From positions 62,001 through 126,000 of the forward strand of contig NZ_SSNZ01000004.1 in the NCBI RefSeq assembly GCF_004801375.1: a stretch of 64,000 nt of DNA, written 5' to 3'. The notes under the pieces are model-generated. The model was not told where the DNA came from, searched no databases, and worked only from the letters and a program-made list of their open reading frames with translations. Shown piece after piece: positions 26,669-35,282 of the stretch; positions within the stretch are counted from its first letter, which is position 1, and each line of letters starts with the position of its first letter. The DNA is from Flavobacterium supellecticarium (GTDB lineage Bacteria > Bacteroidota > Bacteroidia > Flavobacteriales > Flavobacteriaceae). A program made the position numbers and the translations under genes.

Positions 26669-27034
26669 ATGAAAAAAAGCTACCTATTCACCCTTTCACT
26701 CGGTTTATTAGTACTGACCGGTTGTACGAACGATACCGATTCCGACCTTATCGATAACAGTAGTACTACCGAACCGGTTACCTATACCAACACTGTAAAA
26801 AGCATTATTACCAACAACTGTATCTCGTGTCACGGAACGGTACCGTCCAACGGAGCACCAATGTCGTTAACCACGTATGCCGATGTAAAAAACGCGGTTT
26901 TAAACCGAGGACTGATTGACAGAATATCCCGGTCACAGGGAGCAGATGGCATGATGCCATTGGGTGGCACGCGTTTACCGCAAAGTACAATCAACAAAAT
27001 AATCGAATGGAACACTAACGGTCTTGTCGAATAA
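26669..27034 (+). CDS. Small c-type cytochrome lipoprotein
   Basis: 121 residues. Lipobox LTGC; a single heme motif CISCHG (about residue 51) inside TVKSIITNNCISCHG, and a distal Met in DGMMPLGGTRLP, as expected for a mono-heme cytochrome c domain. The last helix is TINKIIEWNTNGLVE. It is followed 14 bases later by YceI, probably one operon. Confidence 0.85.
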   Translation: MKKSYLFTLSLGLLVLTGCTNDTDSDLIDNSSTTEPVTYTNTVKSIITNNCISCHGTVPSNGAPMSLTTYADVKNAVLNRGLIDRISRSQGADGMMPLGGTRLPQSTINKIIEWNTNGLVE

Positions 27035-27048
27035 TAACCCCTTGAATC

Positions 27049-27591
27049 ATGAAACGTATCCTATACCTTCTCGCCATGCTCTGTACTTTTACAGGGCTAC
27101 AGGCACAAAATAAAAAGGTCACCAAAACCGGAGAAATCAGCTTTGAAGCATCGGTTCCCGCTTTTGAAGAAGTAAAGGCCAAAAGCCGTAATGCCACATT
27201 TGTACTCAACACCGATACGGGTGAAATCGCCAGTTTGGTACTGGTTAAAAGTTTTCGCTTTAAAATTGCTTTAATGGAAGAACATTTCAATGAAAATTAT
27301 ATTGAGAGTGATCGTTATCCGAAAGCAACCTTCAAAGGAAAAATAGATGATTTTAAAATGAGTTCCCTAACAGATGCGGCCAAAGACTATACCCTACGTG
27401 GTAAACTCGAAGTACATGGCAAAACAAAAGATGTTGTTATTCCGGCTAAAATCAAAAAAGTGGGCGACGACATTGTCATCCACGCTGATTTTAATGTTAC
27501 AGTAGACGATTTTGCTATTGCCATTCCGAGTGTAGTTAGCAAAAAAGTTTCTAAAAATGTAGCTGTCAGCTTTGACTGCACGCTAAAATAA
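27049..27591 (+). CDS. YceI-family periplasmic protein
   Basis: 180 residues with a signal peptide (GLQAQ). It shows the YceI lipocalin-like pattern: GEISFEASVPAFEEVKAKSRNATFVLNTDTGEIASLV, MEEHFNENYIESDRYPKATFKG and HGKTKDVVIPAKI. YceI proteins bind isoprenoid-like ligands in the periplasm. Downstream of a mono-heme cytochrome, a link to quinone or lipid-redox chemistry is possible but not shown. Confidence 0.9.
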   Translation: MKRILYLLAMLCTFTGLQAQNKKVTKTGEISFEASVPAFEEVKAKSRNATFVLNTDTGEIASLVLVKSFRFKIALMEEHFNENYIESDRYPKATFKGKIDDFKMSSLTDAAKDYTLRGKLEVHGKTKDVVIPAKIKKVGDDIVIHADFNVTVDDFAIAIPSVVSKKVSKNVAVSFDCTLK

Positions 27592-27610
27592 ATTTCCGAC
27601 GAAAATCATA

Positions 27611-27639
27611 AAAAAAGCTCCCATAAAGGGAGCTTTTTT
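27611..27639. terminator. Bidirectional terminator
   Basis: AAAAAAGCTCCC, loop ATAAA, GGGAGCTTTTTT: a perfect 12-bp stem with A and T runs on both sides, between convergent YceI and the RtcB operon. Confidence 0.92.
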
Positions 27640-27643
27640 ACAA

Positions 27644-28177
27644 TTACTTTTTCTTCTTTTTTGCTTTCGCTTTCTTTTCTTTTTTACCTTCAGACAGTTC
27701 GATTTTTTCTTTTAATCGTTTTTCCGTATCCGAAATATAATAATGTAAATCCGAATTATAGGCGTTAAACTTTACTTCTTTCAGCACTTCTTTCGCAGCT
27801 GTAAAAGCTCTTTTTCGTTCCAACAGGCTCACTTTTTTTAAAAGGATTTCAGCTTTATTACAACCTTTAATGGTTAGTGCAAAATCGATTAATTTTTCAG
27901 CCTGATCAAAATCTTCGTTTTGCAAGAGCGTATCAATAAAATACGGATACACTTCCAAAGCATGCAGATTTTCGGCCAATGCCTGTTCGAAATAGGTTTT
28001 CGCCCCTTCATAATCGTAAAGTTGTTCGGCATGAAGCCTGCCTAAAAGGCAGAGTGCCATGGTATTTTTGGCGTCATACGACAAAGCGTACCCCAATGAT
28101 TCTACGGTTTCTTCCAGATAAGACGGATAGGCATCCATAGCCTGAAACAAAAACTTATCTAATTTATCTGTTTTCAT
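27644..28177 (-). CDS. Tetratricopeptide-like protein in the RtcB-PrfH operon
   Basis: 177 residues, helical, with TPR-like stretches (MALCLLGRLHAEQLYDYEGAKTYFEQALAENLHAL and FIDTLLQNEDFDQAEKLIDFAL) and a very lysine-rich C-terminus (KKEKKAKAKKKKK) suited to RNA or ribosome binding. Its ATG overlaps the PrfH stop by 4 bases (ATGA), showing translational coupling. A role in the RNA-repair and ribosome-rescue module is inferred from position only. Confidence 0.75.
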   Translation of the reverse strand: MKTDKLDKFLFQAMDAYPSYLEETVESLGYALSYDAKNTMALCLLGRLHAEQLYDYEGAKTYFEQALAENLHALEVYPYFIDTLLQNEDFDQAEKLIDFALTIKGCNKAEILLKKVSLLERKRAFTAAKEVLKEVKFNAYNSDLHYYISDTEKRLKEKIELSEGKKEKKAKAKKKKK

Positions 28178-28863
28178 TCGATGTCGTTTTTCAAGTTATT
28201 CTTTAGTTGTTGTCGTGTGGCACTATAATTTTTCACCACGTTTTGTTTTTTAAAATCGGTTCCACTGAACACGCGTTTGGGATTTCCTCTTACAATATTC
28301 AGTTGGTTTTCCCATTTCTTATCGACCTCCTTTTTTAGTAATGCTAATGTTGCTTCTTCCAGCTTTCGAACAAGACGTTCGGTTGCTGTTTTTTTATTCT
28401 GATGTTGCGAACGGCTATCCATCGCCACTACGCTGATTCCCGTTGGAATATGCGTAGCCCGAACAGCCGAGCTGACTTTATTCACATTTTGTCCGCCGGC
28501 CCCGGAACTTCGCATCGCCTGATACTTTATAGCTACATACGAAATTTTCGGTACGGCAGATTGTACTATTTCAAAAATTCCGATAAACCAGTTTTTCCGT
28601 TTGTGCATTTTTCGAAACTGACTGGTTCCAATCCATTGTATCGTTCCGATCCAGGAATCGACAAAAACTGCACTATCCTTTCCTTTAACAATAAGCGTTG
28701 CTGTAGCCACCGTTCCGTTTTCCTGTCCCGGTTCCCTATGTAGTATCTGTACTTCGAGTCCTTCCGATCGCGCCTCTTCCATTATTCTTTTAAGCACCTG
28801 AGCTACAACCCAGGTGCATTCTTCCGGACCTCTTCCGGATGTTATTTGTATGATTTTTTCCAT
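28174..28863 (-). CDS. prfH: Peptide chain release factor homologue PrfH
   Basis: 229 residues. The GGQ loop is in MRSSGAGGQNVNKVSSAVRA (about 123-142), followed by the class I release-factor domain 3 region (THIPTGISVVAMDSRSQHQNKKTATERL). The N-terminal part (ITSGRGPEECTWVVAQVLKRI) is the PrfH-specific region; the usual RF1/RF2 codon-recognition domain is absent. PrfH is known to occur with RtcB, and the pair has been linked to rescue and repair of ribosomes cut in the decoding centre. Its start lies 22 bases inside the zinc-ribbon gene. Confidence 0.92.
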   Translation of the reverse strand: MEKIIQITSGRGPEECTWVVAQVLKRIMEEARSEGLEVQILHREPGQENGTVATATLIVKGKDSAVFVDSWIGTIQWIGTSQFRKMHKRKNWFIGIFEIVQSAVPKISYVAIKYQAMRSSGAGGQNVNKVSSAVRATHIPTGISVVAMDSRSQHQNKKTATERLVRKLEEATLALLKKEVDKKWENQLNIVRGNPKRVFSGTDFKKQNVVKNYSATRQQLKNNLKNDIE

Positions 28864-29468
28864 TCTTTAATCACTTTTAATAGCTTATCCCGGTTACGGG
28901 CATCTTTTACAAACTTCGGAAGACTCGCCACCAGTGTTTTTCCACCGTTATACTGACTGTTTCGCTCCCGCAAACCTGCAGCGATATACGCTTCCAAATA
29001 ATCAATATGTGCTTCATTATATGCCCAGAACACATTCCCCCTTACAGTTTTCTGATACCATAATTCGGTATTAAAACACCATTCTCTGGCATTATTCCCA
29101 TCTGTTTTAAAATACAACTGTACTTCGGTAATTCTCGGTACAAATTCTTTTATCTGGTTACAACTCTTGCACTTTACTTTTATTTTTTGCGGTTTCTCAT
29201 TCAAAAGCTGCGACTCGTATTTTACTTTTTCAACATTGTTACAACAATACTGATTTACGGTTGCTTTATATTTGATCATCGCACTTTCTTCCAGATAGAG
29301 ATAACAACCCGGGCATTTTAAAATCCCAATCGGATAACGCTCGTATTGATCCTTTTCGGAAAACACTCTTTTAATAGTCGCTTTTGCCCCGCATTGCGGA
29401 CATTTTACCTGAAATTCATTGGCAAAATGGTGACTTCTTTTATTTTCGTCCTGAAATCGTTTCATCAT
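28842..29468 (-). CDS. Zinc-ribbon protein of the RtcB-PrfH operon, function unknown
   Basis: 208 residues. Cys pairs at the N-terminus (CPQCGAKA about 24, CPGCYLYL about 52) make one zinc ribbon. CCNN (about 74) and CKSCNQIKEF (about 99) make a second metal site. The C-terminal half is helical and basic (VKDARNRDKLLKVIKEWKKSYK), with WCFNTELWYQKTVRGNVFWAYNEAHIDYLEAYI between. It lies between rtcB (5-base gap) and prfH (22-base overlap), so it is made together with both. A nucleic-acid or ribosome-binding adaptor is plausible. I do not recognise a named family. Confidence 0.8.
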   Translation of the reverse strand: MMKRFQDENKRSHHFANEFQVKCPQCGAKATIKRVFSEKDQYERYPIGILKCPGCYLYLEESAMIKYKATVNQYCCNNVEKVKYESQLLNEKPQKIKVKCKSCNQIKEFVPRITEVQLYFKTDGNNAREWCFNTELWYQKTVRGNVFWAYNEAHIDYLEAYIAAGLRERNSQYNGGKTLVASLPKFVKDARNRDKLLKVIKEWKKSYK

Positions 29469-29473
29469 TATTC

Positions 29474-30865
29474 TTATTTATCCATTCGCACAATTTTAGG
29501 CGTAAACGTCCCTAAAACGGTAACCAGTTCCTGTTGATTCGCCATCACTTTAGTAATATCCTTATAGGCCATTGGTGCTTCATCGATATTACCGCCAATC
29601 AGGTTTACTTCGTGCTTTTTAAGTTCTTTTTTGATGTCACTCTGCGTAAACATCGTTTTACATTTAGCTCTTGAAAACACTCTTCCGGCACCATGTGACG
29701 CCGAATTTAGACTTTCCGGATTTCCCTTCCCCATCACGATATACCCCGGAGCGGTCATCGAACCGGGAATAATCCCCAATTGTCCTTCGGCTGCCGGAGT
29801 CGCCCCTTTGCGATGTACAATGCATTCTCGTCCGTGATGTACCTCTTTCCACGCAAAATTGTGATGGTTCTCAATGGTCACAACCACTCTTTTTCCCAAT
29901 ATCTTCGCAATACGCCGGTGAATATCCTCATGACACGCCTTAGCATAATCGCCGGCCAGATTCATCGCCATCCAGTATTCCTGGCCGTCATGCGTATTCA
30001 GATCCAGCCACGCCAACTGTTGCACATTTTTAGGCAACGGACATTGTTTTGTCGCCAGATAGGTATATTGCTTGGCGATATTGGCGCCCAATCCGCGTGA
30101 TCCGCTATGCGATAACACCGCAAAATATTCGCCGGGCACCAATTTCCATTCTGCTAACGGCGCATCGATTTTCACAATTCCGAATTCCACAAAATGGTTT
30201 CCGCCACCGGACGTTCCCAGTTGCTTATAGGCCTTGTCCAGTAAGCCTTTTACAAATGGGATATCCTTAAACTCCGGTCGGTAAAAAATTTCATGATCGG
30301 CTTTGATCTGATGCGTTTCATACATTCCGAATTTGGTATGCTCGGCCAAAATGGCTTCCAATTGTTGGTCCCTTCCTTTTAGAAAAGAAGCCGGTAAATC
30401 GAAAATCGACAAACTCATCCGACAACCAATATCAACACCCACACCATAGGGAATCACCGCATTTTCGGTAGCCAGTACGCCACCAATCGGCAAGCCATAA
30501 CCGGAATGCGCATCCGGCATCAAAGCGCCTGCTACGGAAATGGGCAACTTTAGCGCATCGTACAACTGGAACTTTGCCTGCTGATCAATTTCATTTTCAC
30601 CAAAAATTGAAAACGGCGCACGAGTGGTGTTGAGTTGTTGCATTCGCACCTGAACCGGATTGAGCAATCCTTCGGCCACTTTTCCCCAGGTACCGTGATT
30701 TTTGAATTTTTCCGGAAACAGCAATACTTCTTTTGCTTCCGTTAAAATACCTTCTTTTTTCTCTCTTTTTCTATATCTGTTAATTTGCCCCAAGGCAATA
30801 TTGATGCTATTATTTTTAGGAAAGCCTAATTTGATCAGGTCCTTCCCGGATAATTTATTTCCCAT
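29474..30865 (-). CDS. rtcB: RtcB-family RNA ligase
   Basis: 463 residues. The RtcB motifs are in order: YGVGVDIGCRMSLS (metal-binding Asp and Cys), GTSGGGNHFVEFG, SHSGSRGLGAN, ENHHNFAWKE, HRKGATPAAEGQLG (guanylation region), GSMTAPGYIVMGKG and NSASHGAGRVFSR. RtcB joins 2',3'-cyclic phosphate or 3'-phosphate ends to 5'-OH RNA ends using GTP and Mn2+. The shorter length and the PrfH partner place it with the RtcB forms associated with PrfH rather than tRNA-splicing RtcB. It heads a four-gene operon. Upstream lie a palindrome (30949) and a small ORF with a terminator. Confidence 0.94.
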   Translation of the reverse strand: MGNKLSGKDLIKLGFPKNNSINIALGQINRYRKREKKEGILTEAKEVLLFPEKFKNHGTWGKVAEGLLNPVQVRMQQLNTTRAPFSIFGENEIDQQAKFQLYDALKLPISVAGALMPDAHSGYGLPIGGVLATENAVIPYGVGVDIGCRMSLSIFDLPASFLKGRDQQLEAILAEHTKFGMYETHQIKADHEIFYRPEFKDIPFVKGLLDKAYKQLGTSGGGNHFVEFGIVKIDAPLAEWKLVPGEYFAVLSHSGSRGLGANIAKQYTYLATKQCPLPKNVQQLAWLDLNTHDGQEYWMAMNLAGDYAKACHEDIHRRIAKILGKRVVVTIENHHNFAWKEVHHGRECIVHRKGATPAAEGQLGIIPGSMTAPGYIVMGKGNPESLNSASHGAGRVFSRAKCKTMFTQSDIKKELKKHEVNLIGGNIDEAPMAYKDITKVMANQQELVTVLGTFTPKIVRMDK

Positions 30866-30948
30866 TGTTTGATGCTTTGATTTTTTTTGGAACGCAAAAC
30901 AACGTGCTCAGTAATCCAAATGGGTCACTGATTTATTTTGCAAAACAT

Positions 30949-30968
30949 TTTATCCGTATTCGGATAAA
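30949..30968. promoter_or_regulatory. Palindrome upstream of rtcB
   Basis: TTTATCCG, 4-base spacer, CGGATAAA: perfect 8-bp arms, 84 bases before the rtcB start. TTTTGCAAAA (30937-30946) is a second small palindrome beside it. They may be operator sites or part of an RNA structure in a leader transcript. Confidence 0.4.
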
Positions 30969-31008
30969 TTAAAGGGCTAAACCGGGAACTTTAAAGTAAA
31001 AAGTATAC

Positions 31009-31038
31009 AAAAAAGCCCGAAACTTGTTGTCTTCGGGC
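31009..31038 (-). terminator. Rho-independent terminator after the small ORF, before rtcB
   Basis: On the minus strand GCCCGAA, 10-base loop, TTCGGGC then six T. It starts 25 bases after the 26-codon ORF stop and ends about 145 bases before rtcB. The stem and T-run are strong. Confidence 0.82.
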
Positions 31039-31062
31039 ATTGTTATCTTGGAAAGTAATTTT

Positions 31063-31143
31063 CTAGGACTGAACAAAACCACGAAGAGCAGCTACACCAC
31101 ATTTTGGTGTCAGACTGATAGCAGATGATTGTAATACAAACAT
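31063..31143 (-). CDS. 26-residue small ORF upstream of the RtcB operon (leader peptide or independent small peptide)
   Basis: ATG at 31143, TAG at 31063. The peptide begins MFVLQSSAIS, has the centre LTPKCGVAALRGF and ends VQS. It is preceded by an A/G-rich stretch (CGAAGAAAA) and followed by an intrinsic terminator, so it looks like a complete transcription unit. Two readings fit: a leader peptide whose translation decides read-through into rtcB, or a separate small peptide gene. The segment CTTCGTGG in codons 20-22 could pair, with one bulge, with the 5' arm of the terminator. No homologue is recalled, so confidence rests on architecture only. Confidence 0.5.
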   Translation of the reverse strand: MFVLQSSAISLTPKCGVAALRGFVQS

Positions 31144-31427
31144 TTTTCTTCGTTTTTAAAAGGTTATTATTTTTTCACATTGCAAATTTTGTAAAATGTT
31201 TTTGACATTTCCTAATATTTCAATCTATTTTTAATTTTAAAATTCAAAAACACTCATTTTCAAGACGATAATTCAGTTTTTTGGATAAAAATCACCCGAA
31301 ACAAACCATTAGCAAAGCCTCCATCGGTTGACATTAAAAAAAATTAACAATAACTTGGGAGATTCGAAAGCGATTATATCTACCTTTATTTTTCAAAAAA
31401 AACATACATATATAATTATATCCTATT

Positions 31428-33017
31428 ATGCCAACTGACTGTATCAGCTATCAAGAATCCAATTATTTTTCCCGCTTAATTGTCGATTATTTAGATAAAA
31501 AAACAGAAACACAGTCCTTATACCATCGTTTTCCCACCCTGGAAAATTTCGGAAGTCAAATTGACGAAAAAGCGGCACATTTTAGTACGACTCACAGAAA
31601 TACACTGGTAACCGTTTTGGAAAAACAGTATGCCTCGACAGCTGCTTCAGAAGCGACACTTCAAAATATCGCCCTGTTAAAAAACGGGAACACTTTTACC
31701 GTAACCACCGGACACCAGTTGAATCTTTTTACAGGACCTTTATATTTCTTATATAAAATTGTATCAGCCATCAATCTGGCTAACGAATTAAAAGCCGCTT
31801 ATCCGACAAATCATTTCGTACCGGTATATTGGATGGCGACAGAAGATCACGATTTTGAAGAGATCAATTATTTTAATTTCAGAAATAAAAAAATAAAATG
31901 GAACCGAAACAGTTCGGGTCCGGTCGGACGTCTTTCGACCGAAGGACTGGATAGTGTTTTTGATGTTTTTTCGAAAGAACTTGGCATTGGCAATAACGCC
32001 GAATATTTACGTCAGTTATTTAAAAATTCCTATCTGAAACATTCGAATCTGGCTGATGCGACGCGTTTTCTGGCCAATGAATTGTTTCGGGAACAAGGAT
32101 TAGTGATCATCGACGGTGATTCTGAAGCGTTAAAACGGGAATTCATTCCGTATGTAAAACGGGAATTGCTCGAACAAGTTGCTTTCCATAAAGTAACGGA
32201 AACGTCGGCTTTATTAAAAACCTACAACATACAGGTTAATCCAAGAGAAATCAACCTTTTTTATATTGAGGACGGATTGCGGGAACGTATCGTTTTCGAA
32301 AACGGTGGCTACATCGTCAACGGAACTTCACGTCGGTTTACCACCGAAGAGATTCTGGATGAACTGGAACGTTACCCCGAAAAATTCAGTCCCAATGTGA
32401 TCATGCGTCCATTATATCAGGAAGTAATTTTACCCAATCTGGCCTATATTGGCGGTGGAGGCGAATTAGCCTACTGGTTGGAATTAAAATCCTTTTTTGA
32501 AGCTTCGAAAGTTCCTTTTCCGATGTTGGTATTGCGAAATTCTGTCGTTCTGGCGACGCCTAAACAGGCACACAAAGCAGACCAATTAGGACTAACCTGG
32601 GCCGATTTGTTTCAAAAGCAACACGACCTGATCGATGCTAAAACCAAAGCCCTTTCAGCCTTTACGCTGGACTTTTCGGAACAGAAAACCCATTTGGAAC
32701 AACAATTTTCCAAATTGCGAGAAATGGCTGCCCAAACCGATGCTTCTTTTATAGGTGCGGTAGCTGCTCAGGAAAAGAAACAGCTAAAAGGATTGGACAA
32801 CCTTGAAAAACGATTGTTAAAAGCCGAAAAACGCAACCATCAGGAACAATTGAGCCGTATTATAGCACTACAAAATGAATTGTTTCCCAACCTGAGCCTT
32901 CAGGAACGAACGGCAAATTTTTCGGAATTTTATCTCGAACACGGCTCGAATTTACTCACCGAATTATACTGCGAGCTAAAGCCGCTAACGCAGGATTTTT
33001 CGGTATTGATTGTATAA
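31428..33017 (+). CDS. bshC: Bacillithiol biosynthesis cysteine-adding enzyme BshC
   Basis: 529 residues. The characteristic BshC blocks are TVTTGHQLNLFTGPLYFLYKIVSAINLA (about 90-117) and FVPVYWMATEDHDFEEINYFNF (about 125-146), with NVIMRPLYQEVILPNLAYIGGGGELAYWLEL in the middle and a C-terminal coiled coil (about 400-490). BshC joins Cys to GlcN-malate in the last step of bacillithiol synthesis. The gene stands alone here; bshA and bshB are not in the window. A GHQLNL-type start and full length suggest it is functional. Confidence 0.95.
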   Translation: MPTDCISYQESNYFSRLIVDYLDKKTETQSLYHRFPTLENFGSQIDEKAAHFSTTHRNTLVTVLEKQYASTAASEATLQNIALLKNGNTFTVTTGHQLNLFTGPLYFLYKIVSAINLANELKAAYPTNHFVPVYWMATEDHDFEEINYFNFRNKKIKWNRNSSGPVGRLSTEGLDSVFDVFSKELGIGNNAEYLRQLFKNSYLKHSNLADATRFLANELFREQGLVIIDGDSEALKREFIPYVKRELLEQVAFHKVTETSALLKTYNIQVNPREINLFYIEDGLRERIVFENGGYIVNGTSRRFTTEEILDELERYPEKFSPNVIMRPLYQEVILPNLAYIGGGGELAYWLELKSFFEASKVPFPMLVLRNSVVLATPKQAHKADQLGLTWADLFQKQHDLIDAKTKALSAFTLDFSEQKTHLEQQFSKLREMAAQTDASFIGAVAAQEKKQLKGLDNLEKRLLKAEKRNHQEQLSRIIALQNELFPNLSLQERTANFSEFYLEHGSNLLTELYCELKPLTQDFSVLIV

Positions 33018-33088
33018 AAAAATCACAATTCTGCGATACCAATAAAATTTCACTAAAAAAGATAGCGTATTATTCAGCTTAAAAATGC

Positions 33089-33096
33089 TATTTTTG
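33089..33096 (+). promoter_or_regulatory. -7 promoter element of ndk
   Basis: TATTTTTG matches TAnnTTTG, 22 bases before the ndk start, the only clear promoter-like element in the 100-base gap. Confidence 0.55.
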
Positions 33097-33118
33097 CGAA
33101 AAATTTAAACAAAACAAA

Positions 33119-33538
33119 ATGGCAACGAATAGAACATTCACTATGATTAAGCCTGATGCTGTTGAAAAAGGACACATCGGAGGAATTATTAACATGATTA
33201 CTGAAGCTGGTTTCAGAATCGTATCGATGAAATTAACACAATTAACAGTAGCGGATGCTCAAAAATTCTACGCTGTTCACAGTGAAAGACCATTCTATGG
33301 AGAATTGGTAGAATTCATGTCAAGAGGTCCTATTGTAGCTGCAATCCTTGAAAAAGACAACGCAGTAGAAGCTTTCCGTACTTTAATCGGAGCTACAAAC
33401 CCTGCTGATGCTGCAGAAGGAACTATCCGTAAAAAATATGCAACTTCTATCGGGGAGAATGCTGTTCACGGATCTGACAGTGATGAGAATGCTGCTATCG
33501 AAAGCGCTTTCCACTTTGCAGGAAGAGAAGAATTCTAA
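33119..33538 (+). CDS. ndk: Nucleoside-diphosphate kinase
   Basis: 139 residues, the usual size. Opening [22 protein letters not shown], then [34 protein letters not shown], and the active-site His in [12 protein letters not shown]. It transfers phosphate between NTPs and NDPs. Single-gene unit with its own promoter and terminator. Confidence 0.97.
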   Translation: MATNRTFTMIKPDAVEKGHIGGIINMITEAGFRIVSMKLTQLTVADAQKFYAVHSERPFYGELVEFMSRGPIVAAILEKDNAVEAFRTLIGATNPADAAEGTIRKKYATSIGENAVHGSDSDENAAIESAFHFAGREEF

Positions 33539-33558
33539 TAATATATATATTATTTTCG

Positions 33559-33588
33559 AAAAGCCGTTCCGTTTGGAGCGGCTTTTTT
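33559..33588 (+). terminator. Rho-independent terminator of ndk
   Basis: AAGCCG...CGGCTT with an inner CC/GG pair, followed by seven T, about 20 bases after the stop. Confidence 0.85.
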
Positions 33589-33714
33589 TGTACCTGTACC
33601 TTTCCTTTTTCGGTATTTCTATCTGATTTTAAAAACGCGTAATTATACGCTATTATAGGTTTTACCAAGCCACTAACTTTACAAAACGCCTTAAACACAA
33701 ATCTAATTCGACAC

Positions 33715-33751
33715 AAATTGCAAATTTAACGTCAGAAAAAAATTGCAATTT
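33715..33751. repeat. Two AAATTGCAA-containing repeats upstream of the monoheme lipoprotein
   Basis: AAATTGCAAATTT (33715-33727) and the palindrome AAATTGCAATTT (33740-33751), about two helix turns apart and 70-105 bases before the start at 33820. They could be paired operators. The region is AT-rich, so chance is not excluded. Confidence 0.35.
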
Positions 33752-33819
33752 GACTCTAATTTAACATAAGGCAATTCAACAAAAACAGCATATAAATACG
33801 AACCAAATCTAAAACAAAC

Positions 33820-35253
33820 ATGAAACGACTACTACCCCTTAAGACCATTTCATTTGGTATTCTGGTTGCACTAACGGCTACCAGTCTGGCCATTTCCTGC
33901 AAGAAAAACACCACTCCGGACGCCGGATTATTAGGTGCCGCTCCCATTATTAAACCGCAGGAATTCCCGGACGACTTAAACTTGCCGGGTTTTAAATTTC
34001 CACAGGACTCTACCACAATTTACGGTTGGCTTAACAAACAGGATTCGGCCAGTATCGCCCAACATGCCTGGGGTATCTGGGCTGGTTTAACCTCCAAATC
34101 CGGTCAGGTTTTTAACGGTGATTCGCTATTGGTATTTGAAACCTGGATGAGCGTAAAAGAACTGGCGCAAATGGCCGCCGACGGGAACAAAGAAGGCGGA
34201 TGCTTTCAAATCAAAAAAGAACGCAGTGCTCTGGAAGTGCCCAAACAGTTAATCCACGGGCAATTATTTGGTAAACGAAATGCGGTACTTGATACGGTTT
34301 CTAATGTTTTCGAAACAGTTTCCTACAATCCTGCGGCAGCCTGTTATTCGACACAAAATCTTATTTTCAACCAATCGACACTCAATAAATACCAGGTTAA
34401 AGACGGTATCGGTAACATTCCTCCATTTCCATCAGCCGGTATTACCACCAAACCTACTTATTTTGCCGGTGGTGCTGATGCAAACGGTTTTATCCGCGTA
34501 CCGGTATGGCCAGGCGATCCAAAACCAGCTAAAGCATTTGGTTATAAAGACTGGCAAACCTACGTTTATGTAGACACCAACAACAAACAGGATAAAAACA
34601 AAACCATCGTACCGGTTACCGGTTCCAATCCGACACCTGCTCAAATTGCAGCAGCGAGTTGTAATCTAAACGAATTTATCAACGATCAGGTCGATGCGAG
34701 AATGGCTGCCTATCTGAACGCCAACCAGAAAAACAACAAACGCAAATACAAAGCCGGCGATTATATCCTATTGGTAGCAATGCACGTTGGAACCAAAGAA
34801 ATCAGCAACTGGACCTGGCAAACCTATTTCTGGAGCTATAACCGCGACAATCCATTTTTCCCAAGTTCGGCTTTCAATGCTAAATTACGTCCGAGCATCA
34901 TCAAAGGTGCGGCGGCCAATTATGCTGTATCAACCTCCTATGCCATGGTATGGCCCAACCAGCCCATTACCGGCGGAACCAACAAAGGCGTACGAAGCAT
35001 CATCTCGTTCAACCCGTATCTGGAAGGTTCTTTTGGTCCAAACGTATTTACCGGTAGCAACAACCAGTTAAATCCAAATTACCAATATGGTGTACAAACC
35101 AACTGTATGAGCTGTCATGCTCTGGCATCGGTTACAGGAAGCGTCTACACTGCTGATCAATATATCGATATGAAAGACATGAGTCGTTTCCGCAATCAAA
35201 CATTATTAGATTTTGCCTGGTCAATTCAGAGCAATATCAATGCTAATAAATAA
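33820..35253 (+). CDS. Monoheme lipoprotein of unknown function
   Basis: 477 residues. Lipobox AISC (Cys27). The large middle part has no recognised domain; [33 protein letters not shown] and [27 protein letters not shown] are its clearest stretches. One heme motif, CMSCHALAS, lies near residue 428, with a Met-rich stretch ([10 protein letters not shown]) after it that could give the sixth ligand. It is a surface or periplasmic cytochrome-like protein. It is followed 29 bases later by an amidohydrolase, so the two may be cotranscribed. Confidence 0.78.
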   Translation: MKRLLPLKTISFGILVALTATSLAISCKKNTTPDAGLLGAAPIIKPQEFPDDLNLPGFKFPQDSTTIYGWLNKQDSASIAQHAWGIWAGLTSKSGQVFNGDSLLVFETWMSVKELAQMAADGNKEGGCFQIKKERSALEVPKQLIHGQLFGKRNAVLDTVSNVFETVSYNPAAACYSTQNLIFNQSTLNKYQVKDGIGNIPPFPSAGITTKPTYFAGGADANGFIRVPVWPGDPKPAKAFGYKDWQTYVYVDTNNKQDKNKTIVPVTGSNPTPAQIAAASCNLNEFINDQVDARMAAYLNANQKNNKRKYKAGDYILLVAMHVGTKEISNWTWQTYFWSYNRDNPFFPSSAFNAKLRPSIIKGAAANYAVSTSYAMVWPNQPITGGTNKGVRSIISFNPYLEGSFGPNVFTGSNNQLNPNYQYGVQTNCMSCHALASVTGSVYTADQYIDMKDMSRFRNQTLLDFAWSIQSNINANK

Positions 35254-35282
35254 TCATATAGTAATCCCTAAATCGCTATACT

